A stretch of 55,501 bases of DNA from Phoronis australis (Eukaryota > Phoronida > Phoronidae): the NCBI GenBank assembly GCA_002633005.1, contig NMRA01000011.1, positions 508,134 to 563,634 on the forward strand, in the 5' to 3' direction. Each line of letters opens with the position of its first letter. Positions within the stretch are counted from its first letter, which is position 1. The position numbers and the translations under genes are program-made. Under the pieces are notes generated by a model, which did no database searches, was not told the origin of the DNA, and was given only the letters and a program-made list of their open reading frames with translations. Shown piece by piece: positions 45,642 to 55,501 of this stretch.

Positions 45642-45841
45642 CCGACAAATCGACGTACATGGTCGGTAGCTACGGTCCAAAGCCTGGCGAACCCTTCGAA
45701 TGGACTTCCCCACCAGATGAGCTTCCGAAGGGAATGCTTTATTGGGGCGAGTACGTGTACCACAGCAAATTTCTTGACGATGACGGCAACATTATAGGGG
45801 AGTGGTCTTGGTCTATCCACGTTAAAAAAGACTGGGAGTAG
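45642..45841 (+). CDS. ARHGDI: RhoGDI, terminal exon
   Basis: Reads DKSTYMVGSYGPKPGEPFEW, continues TSPPDELPKGMLYWGEY, and ends EWSWSIHVKKDWE before TAG at 45839-45841. MVGSYGP, the acidic-proline segment, PKGMLxxGxY, a DDD turn, and the WSIxKDW end are all family hallmarks. Acceptor TTAATTCCAG; the two leading bases complete an Ala codon with the G from the previous exon. AATAAA lies at 46152-46157. The N-terminal regulatory arm was not found. Confidence 0.93.
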
Positions 45842-48800
45842 TTCAGGCCCGTCGGGCTCCTTCCTGCAGTCGGAGTCGGGGGAATGAAGTACTAGATGAC
45901 CTGGTGCTGCCAGCGCTTTTTTGCGGTGAGAACTGCGGAAATTTACTCTAGTTGGGTGTGGTATTTGTGTATAATTAGCTTCACTTCACACCGTTTCATT
46001 CACGTACTAACTTTGGAAAAAATTTCCCCGTGACCTGTGGTTGGGATGCTGAAAACGTACGAAGGGTAAAATTAGTTTTCATTATGTCAACCCGGTAGCT
46101 AGTGTACTAAGCTGTAGTTATGCTTCAAAGTTTGGCATTATTAACTGAAGGAATAAAATGAATATGAAATTTCGTTTTGGCAAGTAAGTATTTGGATATC
46201 GTCGGAGTACAGTCTTCAAAAGTTTTGCAACCTGTGGAAGTTCATTATTATAGAGATCGCCCTCTGGTGTTTCCCGGTAGCAGGCTTGGCGAATTGTCAA
46301 ACACGACGAAGTGGTGGCTGCGAACTAGCTTCATCACTACGAACCTTGACATGGAAGTTGCCCAGCGTATACTACGGTAGCAAGTAGTTGTGACCTTGAC
46401 AATGAAGATCAATGTCACCAATGTGGTGCTAACTTCAAACACGTACAATGTGAAAAATCTAAAGCTTCGTTATGAGATTTGCCGTCAGTCATATTTTCCT
46501 AAGTCACAGCTAGGAACCAATATGAGTAAAAACTTTGATATGGACCAAAGCCTTGTTTTTGAGATATGCCGTCTGACATTTTCCGAAGTCAAAAAATGAT
46601 TTTGATTTTCTCGTTGTTGGTAGCCCTGAAAATAGTTACGCGGTCACTAGAATCCACTGGCACCTGCAGTTGCCTTGCCTACACATTGGAATTAAATCTG
46701 AAGCTTTGCTTTTGAGATGTGCCATCAACAACATTTTATAAGTCGAAACTTGATTTTCTCGCTGTGACCTTCAAAATAAAGCTAAGGCCACCAAAATCAA
46801 CTGGCGCCTAGACTTGTTCCGTCGACAACTTGGTACAAAAAGTTTTGTTTACTGGTGGTTGAGGCACACGCCAGAGGCACGCATAATGCCGCGTGGCAAA
46901 AAGGACCCGTGTTAGCGGTTCCTGTTTGTGCTGTAATTGTACACTGATCGTGCAACGACACACTGTGACCCCTAAAGGGTTACTTCGTACTGAGCACACC
47001 TCTATCAGGGTCAGGACGTAAACATTGATATACCACGACGCGCAGTGACAATCGTTGTCCGCAATACTCACGTGTACTTATTTACGTTTAATTCATGCAA
47101 ATCGATGCGAACCAAATTTTTAAACATTACATTTTCAAAATTCTCTCCATGATATAGCGCACGCATTTCCATGCAGATCACGTGGTCCCCAAGAAACTTT
47201 AATCACTGCCACGATTTGTGTGCCAGTGTGCGTCTCCAATTGGCTAATGTCAATGGTTTTAGCCTTCCACTTCGCGATGATGCACAACGGGGTAGGACAA
47301 GGCTTTATTCTTCGTACCAGTACCCTTTCAGTTGTATTGTCTGTTTTGAAAATGTCATTTCATCTTGTCTCCTGCCCTCCCAGCGACCAAAGTTTCTGAG
47401 AAAGGCTCGCTAAATCCTTTCTTTCCATAAAGATTAAGGCACATGTAATAATACCAGTTTATTTTCTGAGTAACTAAATTGTAAAACAATCCACAATACA
47501 AAAACAAAAAAAAACAAATGTAACATATTTGGAATAATGCTTACAACATTGGCAGAATGTTTAAGATTTACAACACAAAGTGTTATTTATTTCGTGTTTT
47601 GTGATTGTGAACTTGGATGTCTTACTTCAAACCAAAGATTACATTTCAAAACACATGTCAAACACACCTCATCACTATAAGAAACGAGGATTTTGGGATT
47701 GCCACAAAAATTATACAATGGCAAAAATTATAAATGTAGTTTTCTTTGAAAAAAATGGTTTCACACAAAACAGTGTTGGAAGGAATTATTGGATTCCATT
47801 CACACCATATGTTGTTACATGAGGAGACCTATAGCATGCGCCCACCCAGCCTAAAATACAGGGGGGCTCGAATTCTTCGATATGCGTACCTTTTACTGAA
47901 AAAAACAAATCGAAGGAAAGAAACACCAGCCATAAAATAAAGCTAATACAGATTGGTCCCACAGGCATATCTGGTTAATATATGGACCTCTGTCCATATC
48001 ACCTAGTATCACTTAGAATTGGTCTATTTTGTGTTATCCTATACATAAAACTTAAAGTCAGGTAAAACATGATTAACATCTGGGGCTAATCTTCAAATTA
48101 GGTGGGGGCACTTTTTATTTTATTTGTTTCATAAAGGTACGAAATAGTGTCACAGACTCTACGGTTAAGGCATTCCTCTGATGAGAGATTATAGGCTAAG
48201 CATTACACGGAGACTATGCAAACAGAGGTAAGGACGGTTCCTGAGGTGGCATTTCAGCTGCATACTTTGTTTACGTTTATTATGAAAATAGTAAAGTTGC
48301 GCTTTCAAATGGGAAAACTAAATTATTTTGATTGGTACTTGACATGTGGTGATCATGCAAGTGACTTACTAGTGGCTTCTCAGAGCAGTAGACAAGTCGA
48401 CGTATGTTTATGCTTGCTAAACCATAGTGAGCCAAGCACTTTTATTTGGTGCAGCTACTTTCTAAAGCTACAGATGGGCATCTTCAAAAGTTGGTTAAGT
48501 TCAGTAAGTTGCTTGGACCTCGCTAAAATCAAAACTTTGCGAGATTAAGTGAGATATTGCCATGTATTTAAAATGAGAACAAGGGATTTTGACTAGATTT
48601 TAGTGAGGTGCAAGCATAGACCCTAGCCTTACTGAACTCTACCCTGACATGTTCGAATGGCACAATTAAAGCTCTTTTTCTGACGCTCAGAAAGAGAATT
48701 TTTAGAAGCAAAATAAAAAAAATTGGTTAGTACATTTTTGAGCATAGGCTAAGATGATCAATAAGTTTATGTTTTTACCTGGCCTTATACATTCAAGGAT

Positions 48801-48977
48801 ACCTACCAAGTTTACCACCCAAAACAATGTTGCACAAGTGCAGTGTTACAAAACCTCCTGATTAAAAGTTTTAATTCCATTCCTGTTCTATATCCCCAAA
48901 ATTGTAGTTTTGTTCTTCATAATATTAAGTAATAATATTCCACCTGAAAACGACCAAAAAAGTCGTTTCTTAGCATC
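45842..48977. other. Intergenic region, RhoGDI to fucosidase
   Basis: The RhoGDI 3' UTR runs to about 46157. A diverged tandem repeat (GAGATTTGCCGTCAGTCATATTTTCC / GAGATATGCCGTCTGACATTTTCC type units) covers about 46380-46790. A fragment of the G-run/CTCGAA repeat is at 47828-47900. TTTATT at 47458-47463 is a candidate minus-strand polyadenylation signal for the fucosidase. No gene recognised. Confidence 0.45.
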
Positions 48978-49242
48978 TCAAAATGAACTCAGCCCTTCCA
49001 TCTTGAAAACCCAAGCATGCTGACAAGGCATTTGATTGGGTGGGATGACAGGAACTTTCAACAGCAAATCACCGGCTGCTCCCTGTGACCACTGGATGAT
49101 ACCACTATAACCTAGCATGGATACCTTGAGGCCAGAAGGGGGGGACTTCACAGCTCCAAGTTCCAAGTGGTCTTTGGTAGGCCAACTCAGCACTATCGCA
49201 TAGACATTGTAACCCCCTGCTGATGACTTCTTTGAGGTATAC
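48978..49242 (-). CDS. FUCA: Alpha-L-fucosidase, terminal exon
   Basis: Reads YTSKKSSAGGYNVYAIVLSW, continues PTKDHLELGAVKSPPSG and VSMLGYSGIIQWSQG, then VPVIPPNQMPCQHAWVFKM and a stop (TGA). This is the C-terminal beta-sandwich of GH29 fucosidases (VYAIFLxWP ... LELG ... MLG ... LxW ... PCQHAWVxKLxG). The first base completes the split Trp codon of the preceding exon (VW-YTSK). Confidence 0.93.
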
Positions 49243-49577
49243 CTGAAATGAAGATACAATAAAAAGATGTATTTAGACCAAGAAATGATAATTTTTCAAA
49301 ACTGATGCAAAGTTAAAACTTATAATGCAAATTGTAGTTGACTTTTGCATTTACCAGGAAACTCTCCAACTTGAAGACTAAGGTCATGACCCTGTCAGCA
49401 AGTGAACACACAATGTGCTTTGGATGTTATTCCAAAACATACCAATGAAGAAAAAAGAAAAAAAACATGATGCCTTTAAAGCAAACATATAAGAAGTTGC
49501 TACAAAATTGTAATTTCTGGTCTACGTGAAATTTTTGCAACAAACTCAAATCTCATTAATTCTATTTCCACTATTTG

Positions 49578-49857
49578 ATTCTGACTACGAAGCTGTATAC
49601 AAGAAACACTAAGTGGTCTCACCACACTCCTGGAGTGACAGTGTCATTCTGACTACGCAACTGTATACAAGAAACACTAAGTGGTCTCACCACACTCCTG
49701 GAGTGACAGTGTCATTCTGACTATGAAGCTGTATACAAGAAACACTAAGTGATCTCACCACACTCCTGGAGTGACAGTGTCATTCTGACTATGCAACTGT
49801 ATACAAGAAACACTAAGTGGTCTCACCACACTCCTGGAGTAACAGTGTCATTCTGAT
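49578..49857 (-). repeat. 68-bp minisatellite carrying an exon end and splice donor
   Basis: Four tandem units with exact 68-bp spacing: CACACTCCTGGAG begins at 49623, 49691, 49759 and 49827. The rightmost unit overlaps the true 3' end of the fucosidase exon; the others repeat about 31 exon bases, the donor and about 37 intron bases (TGTATACAAGAAACACTAAG). Use of a downstream donor would read the true donor's own TGA in frame and truncate the enzyme. Confidence 0.9.
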
Positions 49858-49997
49858 ATGTCCACGGCTGACTGCTGTAGATTGCCTCGCCGTTCACTTT
49901 TAACCAGGCACCCATATCACGCAAGCGAAACTCAAAGATGGGGGAAATGGTTCCCTCCTTCGTTGGTCCAACATTGACAAGGAGGTTTCCACCACAG
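49827..49997 (-). CDS. FUCA: Alpha-L-fucosidase exon with [11 protein letters not shown]
   Basis: Reads [20 protein letters not shown], continues [20 protein letters not shown] and [17 protein letters not shown]. This matches the end of the GH29 (beta/alpha)8 barrel and the hinge (GGNLLLNIGPTxDGxIxPIFxxRLxxxGxWLxxNGEAIYxSxPW). Donor GTGAGACC. The last 31 bases and the donor belong to a 68-bp minisatellite that extends into the intron. Confidence 0.95.
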
Positions 49998-51927
49998 CTA
50001 GTGATACAAAAGCAGCCAAATAACTAAACATAAAGACAATGAAGCTTTTTATTCGTTGAAAGCTGTGATTTTTTTTAAACATTGATACTGTAAGCAAATC
50101 CACTTCACCCTCTTAAATGTATTTCAACTAGTTTTTACTGGGATTACGAAACAAATTAAGGTTATCTCAAACCTTATTTAGTGGCCTCTATTCTAACTTA
50201 CTAAATATCAAAAAAATAAGCTTTGTCAATTAGTAAAAGTATTTCTGAAAGAAAAAGAAAAAGTTATGAAAATGTTTTATATTGAAGTGCTAGGAGTTAA
50301 AACAAAAATCCTAACAGCACTTTTGAGATTGATGAATAAATATTAGAATTGGAAAGTTTCAGTGAAATCCGCCAAACTGTTTTGAGAAATCGCATGCCTT
50401 AGTACAAAATTAATAAAGTAGATTTGCTGAAGCTGAGAAAAACCTGAAAACATCACCAGTCTTCAAAATCTTAATGTTTTCACTTCATTATTCAGTGAAA
50501 ACTTGTATTTGGTCAATATAACTTAACACGCTTTAACCATGTTTGCTATTTTAAAATTCACTGGCAATGTCAACTGAATTTGTAGTGCATAATTAACTAA
50601 AATCACTAAAATGTTGTTTTAATTTTTGCTGGGTTTCAATGCCTAGAGTCAAACAAGGTCAGAGGAGGAGCTACGTAACAAGTAGGTCAACAGTGCATTG
50701 TAGAAAACAACATATGAACCATGTACCAGGGAGACTGATATCAAGAAAACAACTACGAAATGGAGAATAGAAAATTAACAGTGGTTACAGAGCACAGTGA
50801 GCACGAGATTAAAACAACAGATTACCGATGAAATGAATGAGCTTGGGTGAAGATTTATCCTTTTTCACAATTTGCTGTGCTCAGGAATAAGAAGGACCAG
50901 ATAGCATGTGGTGACTGGACGCATTCATTATCAACGGTCAAATGTACACAGACGCATAATTCACTTGGGATCAAAATTACACTTTGACTTCATTTTCCCG
51001 ACATCTTTCTATGCCATGTACACTTCGTTTACTCAATATTATGACCATTCAACAGATGACAGGACTATGAATTGCAGGAACCACAAATGTCTGGCGGGAT
51101 ATTCGACTTGAGTGACAGTTCTACAACCTGTGAACCAGGATAAGTAGTAAACAATTTTCTATACGATTGAAGGTGATTCTGCTAAATCTTTTTTCTAAGT
51201 ACATGGAATATATTTGAAGTTCCTCGATGACATATTTTTTTAGACATATTAAAGTGGAATATTGCAAAAATGGACAACTTTTATCAACAAGGTTTGAGAT
51301 AACTTTAATCCCTGGCCATAGTTACACAATCTCAATTCACCACGTTTAATGGAGAACGTTATAAGTTTCAACACATACTACGCCTTTATTCATATGCAAA
51401 AACACTTAGCACACTGGTGCCATCTACATCCAGGGATTACGCGTTCAGGCTGGGGATCTTGTGTACTCATGCAGAGTTATCTCCCCAGCATGGAGGAAAA
51501 TGGAAATTCCTCAATATTAGTATTTATTTATGAATTTAAAACTTGTCATAGCCAACAGATTTTGTCCAAGTGTGGAGACTGCAAACATGGAGGACTACAG
51601 TATATAGAGGAAAACTGAATAACATGTTTTGTATACAGATGTGATTGTATTAATATTTGCTTCTGGATTCCAAAGCAATCAATCTTGTTTGATGTGGAAA
51701 CTAATGTAGCTTTCCTAGTTTTAAGAAATTCCCCTAGGAGTCGCGATGAGAGTTAACGTACTAGACTTATGCTTTTCCACTGATCAAAATTTCTCGAAAC
51801 ACGGGAGTTATGACATTTAATACTGGGAAAGCAACGTTCAACTCTTAGGAATGTTACTCCTGTCGAAAAAAGTCTATAGCCATGCCTTCAATTCAAGGAT
51901 CATTTAATGAAATGTTTTACAATATAC
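49998..51927 (-). other. Fucosidase intron
   Basis: AT-rich; no exon, element or repeat recognised. Confidence 0.5.
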
Positions 51928-52060
51928 CTGATAGTCTCTGCCATGACGGTCAACAGTTCCTTCGTGGTGAGATAGTCAGAAAGCAGTGCATTTCTTCTGA
52001 AGCCCCAAGATTGTTTATCAATAGTCATGGCATTCTCCCACTTGTGCTTGACCAGTTTAC
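51928..52060 (-). CDS. FUCA: Alpha-L-fucosidase exon with [14 protein letters not shown]
   Basis: Reads [20 protein letters not shown], continues [16 protein letters not shown] and TVMAETI. It matches the GH29 segment HKWExxxSIDxxSWGYRRxxxLSDxxTxxELIxxLVxTVS. Acceptor TTATTTTCAG, donor GTATATTG. Phases join both neighbours (FNP-G-KLV and ETI-S-CGG). Confidence 0.95.
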
Positions 52061-52076
52061 CTGAAAATAACAACAT

Positions 52077-52600
52077 GATATTGTCAACGTGAAATCAATG
52101 AAAACTTGACATTGTCAACTTGAGCTCAATGACAACATGACATTATCAAGCTCAGATTATGAGATAAATGGCAACACGACATTGTAAACGCCAAATCAAT
52201 GACAACATGACATTGTAAACATGAGATCAATGACAACATGACATTGTCAACATGAGATCAATGACAACATGACATTGTCTGTCAACGTGAGATCAACGAC
52301 AACATGACATTGGCAACGTGAGATAAATGACAACATGACATTGTCAACATGAGATCAATGACAACATGACATTGTCAACATGAGATCAATGACAACATGA
52401 CATTGTCAACATGAGATCAATGACAACATTTTATTGTCAACATGAGATCAATGACAACATGACACTGTCAACGTGAGATAAATGACAACATGACATTGTC
52501 AACGTGAGATCAATGACAACATGACATTATCAAGCACAGGTTGTGAGATAAATGGCAACATGACATTGCCAAGATGAGTCTGTGAGATCAATGACAAAAT
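52077..52600 (-). repeat. 31-bp minisatellite in fucosidase intron
   Basis: About 16 units of ATGACAACATGACATTGTCA with CATGAGATCA. A few units are expanded with TATCAAGCWCAGRTT. It begins about 17 bp from the acceptor of the exon at 51928-52060. Confidence 0.92.
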
Positions 52601-52735
52601 GTCGCATTTGTCGCATAATCCGTGTCAGTTGGAATATCCTCAATAATAAAGAGTGCAGGTTGAAATTGGTAGATATAAACTCCAGGCAAAAACATAAAAC
52701 AAGCCAGTAGAGGGCACCACAGCAGTAAAGTGTAC

Positions 52736-52833
52736 CTGGATTGAAACGGTCGTTGCAGTTGTAGTAGCTACCATGTTTACATTCAGTGCCCACACCCCAG
52801 CGGTCATTCACAACGACCGTATCCTTGACAGGA
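52736..52833 (-). CDS. FUCA: Alpha-L-fucosidase exon with VVVNDRWG
   Basis: Reads [20 protein letters not shown], continues [13 protein letters not shown]. It matches the highly conserved [14 protein letters not shown] and HGGYYxCxDRF motifs of animal fucosidases. Acceptor near 52834 (CTAG), donor GTACACTT. Phase one in, one out. Confidence 0.95.
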
Positions 52834-54374
52834 CTAGAACAAGAAACAGAGAGGAGGCAATTCAATGCAACATTAATTTGAGAGGGTTTTTGTCACTTTC
52901 GTGCAATGTCCGTACACGTATGTACCAAAAATTCCTAGATGCATCACACCATCATAAAAATAACCCACATGCTTTGCAGAGTCATCTAGTTTTAAACTGT
53001 GTCGGTGCTCAAAACATCAACAAATGTTATTCAACCTCTATGTACGAAAACTGTATTCATGGAATAGATAAATCCAGGATGTATATACAAAAATAATCAT
53101 ACATTTAGCTGTGCCATATATATTATATCCTCACATATTCATTCTGAAGCTGTCAATCCCTTTAAATGGAACTTTACAAGACATTATTATTATATCATAA
53201 CAGGACATGTATGTTTAATAAAAAAACTGTTTGGGAAAGACATGGAACAGTCTCATCAAATAAGTGCCCCGCTTTTTTTGGACAGTTCTAAAAACAAATT
53301 TTTATGAACTGTTAAAAAATTAAGCTACATGACAAAAATGACAATAAATGACTTTGAAAGATGCAAACCTAGGATCAGCGCCACAAGCAAAAACACCAGA
53401 ATGTTTTATGAAAATAATATGTACCATACATCATAAGGCTGACAGTTTTCAGCTTCTTAAAAACTGATGCTTGACAGAATAAAAAGTCACTGATTTTCGG
53501 CCAGTTTTTTTGCCCACTATGTTTACTTATATGAAAATACATACAGGCTAAAAGCAAATGGCTGCACGTCTGTCATTCACTGAACGTTATTGCTTGTAAT
53601 TTCTATTAGACTATGGCAATCAACATGTTGTAAGATACTGTCTGATTCGTCAATAGTATGAAAAACCAATCAAGAAGAAACGTAGAAAAATTCCACCTCT
53701 ATTAAGTATTCCAGTGTGACCTCACAAGTCAATCTTGCTTTGGTCAGGGCTAGGAATAACCAATGACAAACCTTCCAGATGTTGCATCGTTCCATAAATA
53801 AATAGACTTGTGTGATAAAAAAATTTTGTGTCGCAAGATTTTACTGAAGTGACATATTTTTGCACAAATAAAGTCAAAGTAACAAAAGACATGAAAAAAG
53901 AGGAAACTGGAAATCAAATAAGAGGAAATCCTCTAAAAAGAGGAAAATTCTAAGTCCAATTTGTTATTCTTCCATAGATGCAGAAGGCATGAAATGTGTT
54001 GTTTATCTCATCAAAAAACAGAAAATAGTCATGATAACTTTTTAATAGTCATGAACATTCTTGTTACAAATTTGTGACTTCAATTAAGAAATATTGTTTT
54101 CACGCCAGCCATTGATTAGTCTGAGCCAGAGGCACTTTAATTTGTTCATAGTTGATTACTTATGATAATTACAGAGATACGCTCTTAAGAGCATCCGTTA
54201 TGATTGTCATATGAATTTCTACATATTTTCTGCTGTATAACGCTTGATCACTCATTGTTTAGTCTTGAAGTGACTTTCGCCATATCATTTTGTTGATCAA
54301 ATTTCAACTGTGCATAATATCAAAGTCAAAATACGTCATGTGAAGCACGTGGTTTGATTGACAACTTTCTTCAC
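52834..54374 (-). other. Fucosidase intron
   Basis: AT-rich, no recognised exon or element. Confidence 0.5.
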
Positions 54375-54508
54375 CTGTCATTGAACAGCCATGCCAGGAA
54401 GTGGGTGGAGTTCCAATAATTGTACGATGCCTCCCAGTCTCCATCAGACCAGATCAGCTCTGGTTTATACTTTTTAACAATTTCATAAAGCTCTGGTAAT
54501 GTCTTAGT
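54375..54508 (-). CDS. FUCA: Alpha-L-fucosidase catalytic exon (LIWSDGDWE)
   Basis: Reads [18 protein letters not shown], then [20 protein letters not shown] and AWLFND. The Asp in IWSDG aligns with the catalytic nucleophile of GH29 enzymes, which release alpha-L-fucose from glycoconjugates by a retaining mechanism. YWNST is an N-glycosylation motif also seen in the vertebrate lysosomal enzyme. Acceptor TTGTTGCAG, donor GTGAAG. Confidence 0.95.
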
Positions 54509-55228
54509 CTGCAACAAACCAACAGTGATGTCAGTGACAATGTTCATAGTGGTCTGTCAGTAACCAGGCTCACCATGGGTACATCTGATTCACTTCAACA
54601 AGCCAACAGTAAATACCTTTAAAAAAGCCAACAGTTCTGTCAGTGACCATGTTCACAACAGGTTGTCACTGAGCAAGCCCACAATGCATACAGCGTTCAA
54701 GTGGCTTAGACATCTGACTGGTTCTCGGTGAATATCAAAACTCCCGCCTTACAGACAAATTAGTAAAAGTAGGATATCACGTGCCGCAAGAGTAAGTTAA
54801 CATATTTTTGTCTAAGTGCTGAAAACAATTTGGCTGCCAATCAAATGGGAATATAGTAGTTTTGTACACAAACACAAGAGGGAGTAACAAGATGGTGCTT
54901 GCCAGCTTTGAAAACACCTGGCTGAAGAAACCTTTTACCAAACATGTCTTCACATATTCAACGATCGCCTGAATTCAGATTAGAAGTTAATGTTTTCTTG
55001 AGATCAATCAGGCTCAATAAGTAGGTTAATGGTGGGTCATTTTAAACACTGAACATGGCCTCAAGCAGTAAAGAATGGACATTTCTTTCCCAGTCCATAA
55101 ATCATTTAATCTCACCTGAGTAAGGAGCCTTTTAGACCAGTCTTATGACAGTAAGCGGCCAAAATAAAAAGTTAGGTTTGTAATGTCAGGTATATGGCAT
55201 AGCTTTAAAGTGAAAACATGAAACTCAC
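54509..55228 (-). other. Fucosidase intron
   Basis: A two-copy repeat around AACAGTTCTGTCAGTGACCATGTTCA (near 54518-54550 and 54628-54660); otherwise nothing recognised. Confidence 0.45.
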
Positions 55229-55356
55229 CATGACAAAGTCCTGCGTTGAGAACTTGTTGGCTTTATCGCTGAGATAGAGAGGGTTGAACCATTCATACAT
55301 AGAGTGGTACAGTCCAAAGTGGAGGGAGCGCTTCTTTACAGCAGCAGCAAGCTCTC
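55229..55356 (-). CDS. FUCA: Alpha-L-fucosidase exon (YHSMYEWFNPLY)
   Basis: Reads GELAAAVKKRSLHFGLYHSM, continues YEWFNPLYLSDKANKF and STQDFVM. It matches GELxxALRxRxIRYGLYHSLxEWFxPLYLxDKxNxFxTQxFV. Acceptor TTTACTAG, donor GTGAGTTT, phase 0 out. The first visible exon of the gene; about 150 N-terminal residues and the signal peptide should be encoded beyond the right edge. Confidence 0.94.
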
Positions 55357-55501
55357 CTAGTAAAGACAAAGAACCATGAATGTCAAGTATTTCACTGCAA
55401 GTGGTCCACTGGAATGCAAAGGGTTGTTTGTAAACAATCAAAACCGGTGATTACATGGAGGAGGCATATTTCAAGGAGTACAAAACTCAAGCTAGACATC
55501 A

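Noticed and set aside
52077-52600. Regular direct repeats that might suggest a CRISPR array
   Set aside because: Units are contiguous with no unique spacers, in a eukaryotic intron: a minisatellite.

Overview
The window looks like nuclear DNA of a metazoan, most likely a marine invertebrate. Evidence: it is AT-rich, with small conserved exons bounded by GT/AG splice sites and introns of 0.1-7 kb; it carries several families of terminal-inverted-repeat elements, minisatellites, a tRNA-derived SINE, and relics of a non-LTR reverse transcriptase and an hAT/ZMYM1-like transposase. I cannot fix the phylum from the sequence alone. There are isolated single N bases at 28977, 39392 and 43503.

1-36.1 kb, plus strand: the 3' part of a Ca2+/calmodulin-dependent protein kinase II (CaMKII) gene. 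The kinase and regulatory exons must lie left of the window. A conserved linker exon (514-597) and a second in-phase linker exon candidate (4862-4954) are followed by THREE complete tandem copies of the CaMKII association (hub) domain. Each copy is split into four exons with identical intron positions and phases, and each has its own stop codon: hub 1 at 7810-14153, hub 2 at 21193-26109, hub 3 at 31301-36125. Phases join the linker to the first exon of any cassette, but do not allow one complete hub to be fused to the next. The simplest reading is one CaMKII gene with three alternative 3'-terminal hub cassettes. The introns are full of repeats, including a roughly 1-kb family rich in the motif CCTAGTGG.

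37.3-41.5 kb: a direct tandem duplication of about 2.1 kb. Each copy holds an unrecognised two-exon candidate 3' gene end with a polyadenylation signal. 42.3-43.7 kb: two adjacent inverted-repeat elements and another member of the 1-kb repeat family.

44.0-45.8 kb, plus strand: the C-terminal two exons of a Rho GDP-dissociation inhibitor (RhoGDI). 45.8-48.9 kb: repeats and no recognisable gene. 49.0-55.4 kb, minus strand: six consecutive exons giving the C-terminal 309 residues of a tissue alpha-L-fucosidase (GH29). The upstream exons are beyond the right edge.

The three genes are not functionally linked as an operon; they are ordinary neighbours. The most notable observations are the three hub cassettes and two minisatellites (55 bp in CaMKII hub 2, 68 bp in the fucosidase) whose repeat unit contains the 3' end of a coding exon together with its splice donor.
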